From Nitrospirota bacterium (GTDB taxonomy: Bacteria; Nitrospirota; Thermodesulfovibrionia; UBA6902): a DNA stretch of 64,000 bases. A program made the translations under genes and the position numbers. Below are positions 17,116 through 23,675 of this stretch, piece after piece. Location: contig JACRLN010000002.1 in the NCBI GenBank assembly GCA_016215115.1, forward strand, positions 1-64,000, in the 5' to 3' direction. Within the stretch, counting starts at the first letter, position 1, and every line of letters starts with the position of its first letter. The notes below the pieces were generated by a model. The model was not told the DNA's origin. It did not search any database and saw only the letters and a list, made by a program, of their open reading frames with translations.

Positions 17116-17221
17116 GTCATTCCCGCAGTCCTTAAGCGGGAATCCAGAAGCAGTTGATTTAAAAAAATACTGGATTCGTCCCCGAAGGTCTTTATCGGGG
17201 ATAAAAAACTTCGGGAATGAC
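17116..17221. repeat. GTCATTCC palindromic element, copy B
   Basis: The core runs from GTCATTCCCGC to GGGAATGAC and contains two internal inverted pairs (GTCCTTAAGCGGG side and CCCCGAAGGTCTTTATCGGGG). The flanks carry AGTGTGG on the left and its near complement CTACACTT on the right, suggesting outer arms. It fills much of the 313-bp gap between the DUF362 gene and the next small gene. Confidence 0.65.
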
Positions 17222-17322
17222 GAGACTACACTTTTCATATATCTTGATTGATATAAACAGGTTATACCCACAGAAATGTCGGATTAACGTTATGTGATAA
17301 TAGAACAGGAGGAAAATAGAAG

Positions 17323-17562
17323 ATGGGAAATGATATCGAAAGGGAGCTTTCAGAAAAATATTGTCCACGCTTTGCCAAGATTGCAGTAGACAAAGGATAC
17401 ATTACCGTTGATCAGGCTAAGGAAGCGCTTGCTGAACAGATGGATGATGACCTTTCCAACAAACCCCATAGACTGATAGGAAGAATTTTACTGGAAAAAA
17501 GGTTGTTAACGTCTCTTCAGATAGAAATAGTTTTGAACGAACTTTTAAAAAAAGCAGAGTAG
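17323..17562 (+). CDS. Small conserved protein with GspE-N/MshEN-like fold signature
   Basis: This 79-residue protein has the pattern FAKIAVDKGYITVDQAKEAL followed by RLIGRILLEKRLLTSLQIE, two helix-turn repeats that resemble the N-terminal domain of GspE/PilB and other MshEN-type nucleotide-binding modules (compare LGDILVDLGFISEEDL in the gspE gene of this window). A strong ribosome site (CAGGAGGAAAATAG) precedes ATG 17323. It stands alone, away from the secretion operon. It might bind a nucleotide or protein partner; no function is established by sequence alone. Confidence 0.65.
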   Translation: MGNDIERELSEKYCPRFAKIAVDKGYITVDQAKEALAEQMDDDLSNKPHRLIGRILLEKRLLTSLQIEIVLNELLKKAE

Positions 17563-17630
17563 CTTGACCGTCTGCGTAAATAGCGTGTTCCTTTGTACTG
17601 TCCCTAAAAAATTTTTACACTTTCCGCAGT

Positions 17631-17695
17631 GTCATTCCGGCTTGTCCGGAATCTTCCCCTTTTCAAAAGAATGATTCCGGACAAGCCGGAATGAC
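17631..17695. repeat. GTCATTCC palindromic element, copy C
   Basis: This is the shortest and most symmetrical copy. GTCATTCCGGCTTGTCCGGAAT is answered by ATTCCGGACAAGCCGGAATGAC with a short central spacer, so it can form one long near-perfect hairpin. It lies between the convergent small MshEN-like gene and rubrerythrin and may double as a bidirectional terminator. Confidence 0.7.
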
Positions 17696-17744
17696 GATTA
17701 AAATCTACCGTTAAATATTCCTTTCAACTTTTTTACGAGTAACC

Positions 17745-18323
17745 CTAATAATTTTCATCCAGCACTTCATAATAAGCCTGTGGATGTTTGCAGGCAGGAC
17801 ACTCAACAGGCGCGTTAGCGCCTTCAAAGACATAACCACAGTTTCTGCAGTGCCACTTTGTTGCCGCAGGTTTCTTAAAAACAGCGCTATCCATGATATT
17901 GAATGACAATTTTCTGTATCTCGATTCGTGAAATTTCTCAACCTTTGCAATCTGTTTAAAAGATTCTGCAATCTCGGGAAACCCTTCATTCGATGCGATC
18001 TTTTCAAAATCGGCATAGATTGTAGTCCATTCGAGATTTTCACCGGCTGCAGCATGATCAAGATTCTCCATCGTGTTTCCAATTTTGCCGGCCGGATAAC
18101 TTGAAGTGATTTCCAAATCGCCGCCCTCAAGATATTTGAAGAACACCTTTGCATGTTCTTTTTCATTTTCTGCTGTCTCAAGAAAAAAGGCCGCTATCTG
18201 TTCATATCCCTCTTTTTTCGCAACACTTGCAAAATAGGTATATCTGTTTCGGGCCTGTGACTCACCGGCAAAGGCCTTTAAGAGATTCAGTTCTGTCTTT
18301 GTTCCCTTGATTGATTTCGCCAT
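17745..18323 (-). CDS. Rubrerythrin
   Basis: Rubrerythrin is a cytoplasmic non-haem diiron peroxidase of anaerobes. The 192-residue product has the ferritin-like four-helix part with the first iron ligands in [12 protein letters not shown] (Glu near residue 19) and [11 protein letters not shown], and a second pair in the later half. The C-terminal rubredoxin domain is [12 protein letters not shown] with CPACKHPQ. The ATG at 18323 has AGGAG before it; a longer frame that starts 21 codons earlier overlaps the desulforedoxin gene and is rejected. It is co-transcribed with that gene, which begins 136 bp upstream. Confidence 0.95.
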   Translation of the reverse strand: MAKSIKGTKTELNLLKAFAGESQARNRYTYFASVAKKEGYEQIAAFFLETAENEKEHAKVFFKYLEGGDLEITSSYPAGKIGNTMENLDHAAAGENLEWTTIYADFEKIASNEGFPEIAESFKQIAKVEKFHESRYRKLSFNIMDSAVFKKPAATKWHCRNCGYVFEGANAPVECPACKHPQAYYEVLDENY

Positions 18324-18339
18324 ATTACAATCTCCTGTC

Positions 18340-18459
18340 CTAAATTTTTTCCATTGGCTCGCCGCAGCAGACAAGTTCTCCGCCACCTGCTTTGGTTACC
18401 GTAACTTCATTGCCGCAGATATTACATCTGTAATTCTCACCAACTTTTTTAACATTCAT
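18340..18459 (-). CDS. Desulforedoxin (39 residues)
   Basis: This short gene encodes a complete desulforedoxin: CNIC at residues 12-15 and the adjacent Cys-Cys near residue 31 ([11 protein letters not shown]) form one rubredoxin-type Fe(SCys)4 site. The ATG at 18459 follows AAAGGAGGCGCGC. The stop is only 16 bp before the rubrerythrin start, so both are in one operon. Desulforedoxin domains carry electrons or form the N-terminal part of superoxide reductase; here the protein stands alone and probably donates electrons to the peroxide/superoxide pathway. Confidence 0.88.
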   Translation of the reverse strand: MNVKKVGENYRCNICGNEVTVTKAGGGELVCCGEPMEKI

Positions 18460-18507
18460 TGCGCGCCTCCTTTATGAATTTGTTTTACGGACTTGTTATA
18501 CAAACTT

Positions 18508-18548
18508 ATTTTATCAGTTGACAATTTTGAGTCAAGTGTTAATATTAT
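18508..18548. promoter_or_regulatory. Divergent promoters with interleaved -35 boxes
   Basis: TTGACA (18518-18523) on the plus strand and TTGACT (complement of 18530-18535) on the minus strand form a TTGAC...GTCAA inverted pair. Reading left, TTGACT is 16 bases from TAAAAT (complement of 18508-18513) and drives the desulforedoxin-rubrerythrin operon. Reading right, TTGACA is 17-19 bases from AATATTAT and drives the microprotein gene. The overlap suggests joint control, for example by a redox regulator; no known Fur or PerR box is evident. Confidence 0.5.
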
Positions 18549-18595
18549 ATACGTGACCGTTTGTATTAATATATCTTGAGAAAGGAGGCTAATAC

Positions 18596-18673
18596 ATGGG
18601 TTGCGGAACATGCGGGCCTAAAAAGACGAAAAAGGCCACAACAAAGAAAACAAAAAAGACCACAAAGAAGTAA
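18596..18673 (+). CDS. 25-residue CxxC, lysine-rich microprotein
   Basis: An AAAGGAGG ribosome site 7 bases upstream, a clean 26-codon frame and a perfect terminator 9 bp after the stop define a tiny gene. The product begins MGCGTCGPKKTKK and continues with only Lys and Thr. The CGTC motif could bind metal or form a redox disulfide; the basic tail could bind nucleic acid or an acidic protein. The downstream desulforedoxin-like protein at 19219 also has a Lys/Thr-rich leader. I do not recognise a named family. Confidence 0.65.
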   Translation: MGCGTCGPKKTKKATTKKTKKTTKK

Positions 18674-18681
18674 TTGAAATT

Positions 18682-18714
18682 AAAAAGGGCTGACCCGGTG
18701 TCAGCCCTTTTTTT
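18682..18714 (+). terminator. Rho-independent terminator after the microprotein gene
   Basis: A 13-bp perfect stem (AAAAAGGGCTGAC with GTCAGCCCTTTTT) and a CCGGT loop run into a T-tract ending at 18714. It closes the microprotein transcript and separates it from the ferritin-like gene. Confidence 0.9.
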
Positions 18715-18751
18715 CTTTGCAATATCAATGCTCATTCACGGGAGGTTGCAC

Positions 18752-19177
18752 ATGGCAGGCATAACAAAAGAACAGTTGATTAATTTACTGAATAAAGATC
18801 TTGCTCTTGAATATACGGCAATGGTCCAGTATACCCAGCACCAGGGGGTGTTAAAAGGAGCCATGTATCAGAGCATGCAGAAAGAACTGATAATTCATGC
18901 CCAGGAAGAGCTCCAGCATGCAACCATCCTGGCTGCACAAATCGATTATATGGGTGGAGTTCCGACAGTTGATGTGCCTTCTGCAAAGATATCCGGCGAC
19001 AATGTGACCATGCTTCAGCAGGACCTTGACGGTGAAAATGATGCAATAGCCCGTTATATAGCGAGGATAACGCAGGCTGAGCAGTTAAATCTTTATCATC
19101 TTGCGCAACAGCTCAGGAATATTCTGGCGGTTGAACAGGAACATGCAATGGATCTCGAACAGGCATTAGGGAAATAA
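18752..19177 (+). CDS. Ferritin-like / bacterioferritin-family protein
   Basis: The 141-residue protein is a four-helix ferritin-like iron protein. Iron-ligand segments are LALEYTAMVQYTQH (Glu near residue 19), EEQLQHA-like IIHAQEELQHATILA near residue 50, DGENDAIARY near 92 and VEQEHAMDLE near 128. It is a little shorter than classical bacterioferritin (about 155 residues), and the haem-ligating Met of that family is not obvious. The ATG at 18752 follows GGGAGGTTGCAC. Placed among peroxide-detoxifying genes, it probably sequesters iron to limit Fenton chemistry. Confidence 0.85.
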   Translation: MAGITKEQLINLLNKDLALEYTAMVQYTQHQGVLKGAMYQSMQKELIIHAQEELQHATILAAQIDYMGGVPTVDVPSAKISGDNVTMLQQDLDGENDAIARYIARITQAEQLNLYHLAQQLRNILAVEQEHAMDLEQALGK

Positions 19178-19218
19178 ATCTTTATCCCGAATTTAAAACA
19201 ATCCAAGGAGGCATTTAT

Positions 19219-19416
19219 ATGACAACAGCGACAAAGAAGAAAAAGACGGCTGTGTCAAAAACAAAATCAGAAGCAACAGGAATAAAAATGAAGAAAGGCT
19301 CGAAATATCAGTGCGGTGTCTGCGGCATAGCTGTTACTGTAGATGAAGTATGCGGTTGTGTTGAGGCGCACAATATTATTTGTTGCGACAAGCCGATGAA
19401 ACCGAAAAAGAAATAA
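19219..19416 (+). CDS. Desulforedoxin-like protein with basic leader
   Basis: This 65-residue protein has a Lys/Thr-rich leader of about 27 residues followed by a desulforedoxin-type domain: CGVC near residue 33, CGC near 46 and an adjacent Cys-Cys near 55 (NIICCDKPMKPKKK). The extra Cys pair is unusual for a simple desulforedoxin. The ribosome site AAGGAGGC precedes the ATG. The start of ridA lies 3 bp after its stop. It probably carries electrons in the same stress pathway as the rubrerythrin operon. Confidence 0.75.
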   Translation: MTTATKKKKTAVSKTKSEATGIKMKKGSKYQCGVCGIAVTVDEVCGCVEAHNIICCDKPMKPKKK

Positions 19417-19419
19417 CCC

Positions 19420-19818
19420 GTGGCAGGAAAAAAGATTTTCTATACCGATAAAGCTCCAAAGCCCAAAGGCCCTTATTCCCAGGCAGTCATTCATAACGGG
19501 CTATTGTATCTCTCCGGTCAGATACCTGTTGACCCGGCTACGGGGCAGCTTGTTCGCGGAACCGTCGAAGAAGAAACCGAGGCGGTACTGAACAATATCA
19601 GGATAATCGCTGAGGAAGCCGGGGCTGAGATGGGAGATGTGATAAAGTTAACCTGCTATCTTGCCGACATGGATGACTTTGCAAGATTCAATGATGTTTA
19701 CAAGAAATTTTTCCAGGACAATCCCCCTGCAAGAACAACCATTCAGGCAGGGAAACTGCCGTTAGATGTCCAGATAGAGATAGATGCAATTGTTGCCCTG
19801 CCTTCTTCACATGTTTAA
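19420..19818 (+). CDS. ridA: RidA family enamine/imine deaminase
   Basis: RidA hydrolyses reactive 2-aminoacrylate-type enamines released by PLP enzymes. The 132-residue product matches the family length and motifs: the KAPKPKGPYSQAVIHNGLLY start, SGQIPVDPATGQL, and the signature PPARTTIQAGKLPLDVQIEID, quoted here only in part, with the catalytic Arg in PPARTT near residue 105. The GTG at 19420 is used because no ATG precedes the conserved strand. It is translated right after the desulforedoxin-like gene. A strong hairpin follows the stop. Confidence 0.92.
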   Translation: MAGKKIFYTDKAPKPKGPYSQAVIHNGLLYLSGQIPVDPATGQLVRGTVEEETEAVLNNIRIIAEEAGAEMGDVIKLTCYLADMDDFARFNDVYKKFFQDNPPARTTIQAGKLPLDVQIEIDAIVALPSSHV

Positions 19819-19827
19819 AGATAAGAG

Positions 19828-19872
19828 CAGAGGGGTCAGTTTTCAACAGCCTGTCGAGAACTGACCCCTCTG
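19828..19872. terminator. Terminator-like hairpin after ridA
   Basis: CAGAGGGGTCAGTT (19828-19841) pairs with AACTGACCCCTCTG (19859-19872) around an 18-base loop region. No long T-run follows, only TCTGTTTAAATTT. It lies 9 bp after the ridA stop. Confidence 0.6.
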
Positions 19873-19930
19873 TCTGTTTAAATTTCAAGCTACCTTTTAA
19901 AAGTTTAAAAGTTTTTCTTTATTTCTGCAT

Positions 19931-20005
19931 CAGGGAAGTTTATAATATTTTCGGAGCGTTTGGGATCATTGTTACTGATCCTGTGCGTGGTATAGATATT
20001 GTTAG
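19931..20005 (+). repeat. 75-nt dispersed element, copy 2
   Basis: This is the gapless partner of 66-140, with conserved ends (CAGGGAAGTTTATAAT and TATAGATAT-GTTAG) and a variable middle. It lies about 70 bp before the yip1-like gene. Confidence 0.5.
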
Positions 20006-20077
20006 TTGCTATAGGATTTTTTTACAGGCACATTTTCATTAGTTCTTTATACATCGAATAAAAAAAGGAGGGAGATT

Positions 20078-20782
20078 ATGGAAACAAAAGGAATCGATTT
20101 TGCGGCAATACCGCAAAAAGCTATCAACGTATTAAGATCACCATCAATTTTCTACAGGGAGATGCCCAAGGCAGGAGGTTTTGTTGAGCCGCTTGTATTT
20201 ATGGTGGTAATGGGAGTTATAGGCGGCCTTCTGCAATTTATATTCAATATTATCGGCTTGCACGCAGCAGAAGGATTTGCAATGGGCGCTGCCTCAGTTA
20301 TCATGTTGCCCATTGCTATCGCGATTGGCGGGTTTATAGGCGCTGCCATTCTATTTGTTATATGGAAATTCATGGGATCACAGGAGTCTTATGAAACAGC
20401 ATACAGATGCGGAGCATATGCTTCGGCGCTTGTGCCTATTACAATCCTTTTGGGACTTATTCCTTATATCGGCCAGCCTATAGGTATCGTCCTTATGACT
20501 TTCGTTATTGTAATCGCGAGTGTTGAGACACATAAAATCCCTTCCCGGAAGGCATGGCTTGTATTCGGGATCATAGGTGCGGTCTTGATAATTTCGGGCC
20601 TGAGCGCCGAGTTTGCTGCACGGAGAATGGCAAAGGAAGCAAATAATTACCAGAAACAGGTAGAAGAAGCATCAGAGGCAATGAAGGAACAGACGGAGGA
20701 GATGCAGAAACAGGCGGAGAAAGCGCAGGAGGCTGCCGAGGAAATGCAGAGGCAAATGGAAGAAATGCAAAACAAAAAGTGA
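20078..20782 (+). CDS. Yip1-family membrane protein with C-terminal coiled coil
   Basis: The 234-residue protein has an N-terminal Yip1 domain. INVLRSPSIFYREMPKAGGF precedes about five membrane helices between residues 38 and 175, with the family YRCGAYASALVPI segment near 110. The last 60 residues form a charged coiled coil built from repeated EEMQKQAEK-like heptads. Prokaryotic Yip1 proteins are of unknown function. The coiled coil suggests oligomerisation or a docking role in the cytoplasm. The ribosome site AAAGGAGGGAGA precedes ATG 20078. Confidence 0.8.
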   Translation: METKGIDFAAIPQKAINVLRSPSIFYREMPKAGGFVEPLVFMVVMGVIGGLLQFIFNIIGLHAAEGFAMGAASVIMLPIAIAIGGFIGAAILFVIWKFMGSQESYETAYRCGAYASALVPITILLGLIPYIGQPIGIVLMTFVIVIASVETHKIPSRKAWLVFGIIGAVLIISGLSAEFAARRMAKEANNYQKQVEEASEAMKEQTEEMQKQAEKAQEAAEEMQRQMEEMQNKK

Positions 20783-20920
20783 TAAATGAATAAAAATGAA
20801 AATGGAAAGCCGCTATATGGATCCCGGTAGCAGGCACTATGAAATAACAGGAAATGAAAGAGCATTTGGCAAGTTTTGTGTGTTTAGCTTATGGACACCG
20901 CTGATATTCATCTTTTAGTT

Positions 20921-21015
20921 GTCATTCCGGGTTTGACCGTTCGGCTGAGCTCACGACAAAGGCTTGTCAAAGGGCGAATTCTCGGTGGAATTTACCCGTA
21001 CCGGGCGGGAACGAC
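20921..21015. repeat. GTCATTCC palindromic element, copy D (degenerate)
   Basis: It begins GTCATTCCGGG and ends GGCGGGAACGAC, the degenerate form of the usual GGAATGAC end, with GTTTGACCG/CAAAGG inner parts. It lies in the 289-bp gap between the yip1-like gene and the response-regulator gene. Confidence 0.5.
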
Positions 21016-21071
21016 AGCAGGAGTAATTAAGCAATATAACTTTTAACAGGGGAAACCATTTAATATCACAT

Positions 21072-22424
21072 ATGCCAAAATCAACAAAGGCAAAGGTTCT
21101 TATAGTCGACGATGAAGAGAGCATTCTCGAGACTTTAACAGGCATCCTTGAGGATGAAGGTCATGAAGTTATAACTGCATCCTCCGGTGAGAAAGCCTTG
21201 ATGCTTTTCAATGAATCTCCTCCTGATCTTGTTCTCATGGACGTCTGGATGCCGGGCATGGACGGCATTGAAACGCTTAAGAGTATAAAAGAAAAAAGCA
21301 GGGATGCCTGCGTCATAATGATCTCCGGACACAGCAATATAGATACGGCAGTTCATGCCATAAAACTCGGCGCTTATGACTTTATGGAAAAACCCCTGTC
21401 GCTTGAAAAAGTTACGCTTATAGTCAGGAGGGCGCTTGAAAAACAGGGTCTCGAAAAAGAAAATATTGCACTAAAAACCAGCATATCCCGGCAATGGGAA
21501 ATCATTGGAAAAACCCCTGGAATAATCGCTTTAACAGACAAGATACAGAAAGCGGCAATTTCTCAGGGCCGGGTCATTATATTCGGAGAAAGCGGGACCG
21601 GCAAAGAGCTCGTTGCAAGGGCGCTGCATAATGCAAGCGACAGAGAGAATAATAATTTTATTGAAGTGAACTGCGCTGCAATCCCTCATGAACTAATTGA
21701 AAGTGAGCTGTTCGGTCATGAAAAAGGCTCATTTACCGGAGCATTTGAATCCAAAAAAGGCAAGTTTGAACTTGCAGACGAAGGGACCCTGTTCCTTGAT
21801 GAAATCGGAGACATGTCTCTCGCCACACAGGCAAAGCTGCTAAGAGTTATTGAAACACAAGAGTTCCAGAGAGTCGGGGGAAGCAGGAAAATAAAAGTTG
21901 ACGTGAGGATAATTGCCGCCACAAACAAAGACCTCGAAGATGAGATAAAAAAAGCAACCTTCAGGGAAGACCTCTTTTTCAGACTTAATGTTATTCCTAT
22001 ATTGGTCCCCCCTCTCAGGGAAAGAAAAGACGATATTCCACTTCTTGTTGAACATTTCCTGAATATATTTGCTCAGCAATACGGACAGAAAACCAAGAAA
22101 ATGAGCAAGGCAACATTGGAAGCTTTGGTAAATTATGACTGGCCCGGTAATGTTAGAGAACTGAAAAATATTATTGAGCGGTTTGTAATAATGAATCCAT
22201 CTGATGTCATTGATATAAAAGAAATTCCTTCCTTCAGAGGAATTAAAACTGACTATTCCTCATTTAAAACATTGAGAGAAGCCCGCGAACAGTTTGAAAA
22301 AGATTTTATCCTCAAAAGACTTCAGGAAAACAACTGGAATGTCTCAAAGACAGCCGAAGAGCTGGAAATTGAAAGAAGCAACCTTCACAGGAAAATGAAG
22401 TCCCTGGGAATAGAAACCCCCTAA
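21072..22424 (+). CDS. NtrC-family sigma-54 response regulator
   Basis: This 450-residue activator has a REC domain (phospho-acceptor Asp in LVLMDVWMPGMDG near residue 57), a sigma-54 AAA+ domain from about 140 to 380 (Walker A GESGTGKE, Walker B LFLDEIG), and a C-terminal Fis-type HTH (NWNVSKTAEELEIERSNLHRK quoted in part). The sigma-54 contact loop reads GSFTGA instead of the usual GAFTGA. The order and the end resemble NtrX. It is convergent with the secretion operon, its stop 6 bp from that of gspC-like. The cognate kinase is not adjacent; the sensor at 33618 is a candidate only by location. Confidence 0.9.
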   Translation: MPKSTKAKVLIVDDEESILETLTGILEDEGHEVITASSGEKALMLFNESPPDLVLMDVWMPGMDGIETLKSIKEKSRDACVIMISGHSNIDTAVHAIKLGAYDFMEKPLSLEKVTLIVRRALEKQGLEKENIALKTSISRQWEIIGKTPGIIALTDKIQKAAISQGRVIIFGESGTGKELVARALHNASDRENNNFIEVNCAAIPHELIESELFGHEKGSFTGAFESKKGKFELADEGTLFLDEIGDMSLATQAKLLRVIETQEFQRVGGSRKIKVDVRIIAATNKDLEDEIKKATFREDLFFRLNVIPILVPPLRERKDDIPLLVEHFLNIFAQQYGQKTKKMSKATLEALVNYDWPGNVRELKNIIERFVIMNPSDVIDIKEIPSFRGIKTDYSSFKTLREAREQFEKDFILKRLQENNWNVSKTAEELEIERSNLHRKMKSLGIETP

Positions 22425-22429
22425 CCTTA

Positions 22430-23071
22430 TCATCCTTCCGGAGGTGTGCGCGGAACTTGTCGCGGAACCGGTCTTCGCGGAAGTACCGGTCTTTGAACCG
22501 GCGGCGGAGATGTCTGGGGTTGAATTTGCGGTTGTTGAGGCTGCGTTGATTGTGGCATTTGCTGTGGCTGCTGCGGTGTTATCATCGGTTTAACCGGTGG
22601 TAAACCTTTCTTCTCTTCCCTTAATCTCACTTCAGATCTTTCACCATTCCATGACAGAAGAACCCTGTCTTCAAGTATATCAGATATAACATAACCCCCT
22701 ATTGAATCATTGATGCGGTATGTCCTCGTCGTTTTTGTATTGGAGTCTTCGAGAATTGCTGTCTTTTCATTACCAAGAATAACCGTTCCAAAAAGTCTTG
22801 GAGGAATCTTTGGAGCTTCCTGCTGTTTTACATCTTCTTTATATGGTGATCTCGCAGGCCTGAATAAGTCCATGTTTGAAATTATCTGAAAATGTGATGC
22901 ATCAAGAGCCTTATCTTCGCTTTGAACCGGAGGCGTTTCTTTTTGAACCTGTTTTACGGCCGGTTCTGAAGGTACATTAAAGGTTTGTGAATATACCTTG
23001 TAAAATTTAGAACCGAGAAAACCGATAATTATAAGCAGTATGAGATTGATGAGAAAATAGTTACGTATCAT
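22430..23071 (-). CDS. gspC: Type II secretion inner-membrane protein, GspC-like
   Basis: The 213-residue protein has one N-terminal membrane helix (residues ~5-23), then a periplasmic HR-like region (FRPARSPYKED, PPRLFGTVILGNEKTAILED, RTYRINDSIGGYVISDI) typical of GspC or PilP, which link the inner platform to the secretin. A PDZ domain is absent; instead the last 60 residues are a Pro/Gln-rich tail (PQQPQQMPQSTQ and similar). It is the last gene of the operon and overlaps the gspM-like gene by 11 bases. Confidence 0.8.
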   Translation of the reverse strand: MIRNYFLINLILLIIIGFLGSKFYKVYSQTFNVPSEPAVKQVQKETPPVQSEDKALDASHFQIISNMDLFRPARSPYKEDVKQQEAPKIPPRLFGTVILGNEKTAILEDSNTKTTRTYRINDSIGGYVISDILEDRVLLSWNGERSEVRLREEKKGLPPVKPMITPQQPQQMPQSTQPQQPQIQPQTSPPPVQRPVLPRRPVPRQVPRTPPEG

Positions 23072-23675
23072 TTTTCCTCTCTTTGTTCACCTCTTTACTC
23101 TCTTTTTCTGCCTCTGCAGGCTTTTTTATAAAGCCTGTCACGATTAAACTTGTATAAATATCCACCGGATTACTGATATTGACAACTCTTATCTTAATTT
23201 CAGAGACGGTAAGCAAAAAGGGTGAAATTCTTAGCCTGTACAGAAGTTCTTTAAGTTTTTCAGTAGTAGTGGTAAACCCTATCTCGACCGGAACAGCAAC
23301 ATAATAATGAGCATCATAAGGATTAATTGTTCTTTCCATTGTTATATTAAAGCCCGATGAAGAAGCCGCATCCCTTAGTATATTTGAAAGCGCCGCCGCT
23401 GCAATCGGAGGTTTTTCACCCTGTAAAACTGCCTTTTCCTGCTTTTCGAGTTCCTGTTTGAGTTCATTGAACCGTTTTTCAAATGTGTCTTTTTCCGATA
23501 TTCTCTTCAACTGCTTTTCAAGCATAATACTTTTGGCGTCAGTGAAGTCTTCAGAGCGTTTTCTGAAATCAGCATACCATGAATATCCATAGAACAGGAT
23601 AATAGCTATAACAGCAACTCCTCCGATAACCAGAAATTTCTTTTCCCTCTCGTTAACTTTAAAAGGTAATTTCAT
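23061..23675 (-). CDS. gspM: Type II secretion protein M / PilO-like
   Basis: The 204-residue bitopic inner-membrane protein has a cytoplasmic start (MKLPFKVNEREKK), one helix at about residues 15-33, a coiled-coil stretch (LEKQLKRISEKDTFEKRF) and a periplasmic ferredoxin-like domain with YYVAVPVEIGFTTTTEKL near residue 128. This is the GspM/PilO layout. It overlaps gspL by four bases and the gspC-like gene by 11. It should form part of the inner-membrane assembly platform with GspL. Confidence 0.8.
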   Translation of the reverse strand: MKLPFKVNEREKKFLVIGGVAVIAIILFYGYSWYADFRKRSEDFTDAKSIMLEKQLKRISEKDTFEKRFNELKQELEKQEKAVLQGEKPPIAAAALSNILRDAASSSGFNITMERTINPYDAHYYVAVPVEIGFTTTTEKLKELLYRLRISPFLLTVSEIKIRVVNISNPVDIYTSLIVTGFIKKPAEAEKESKEVNKERKNDT

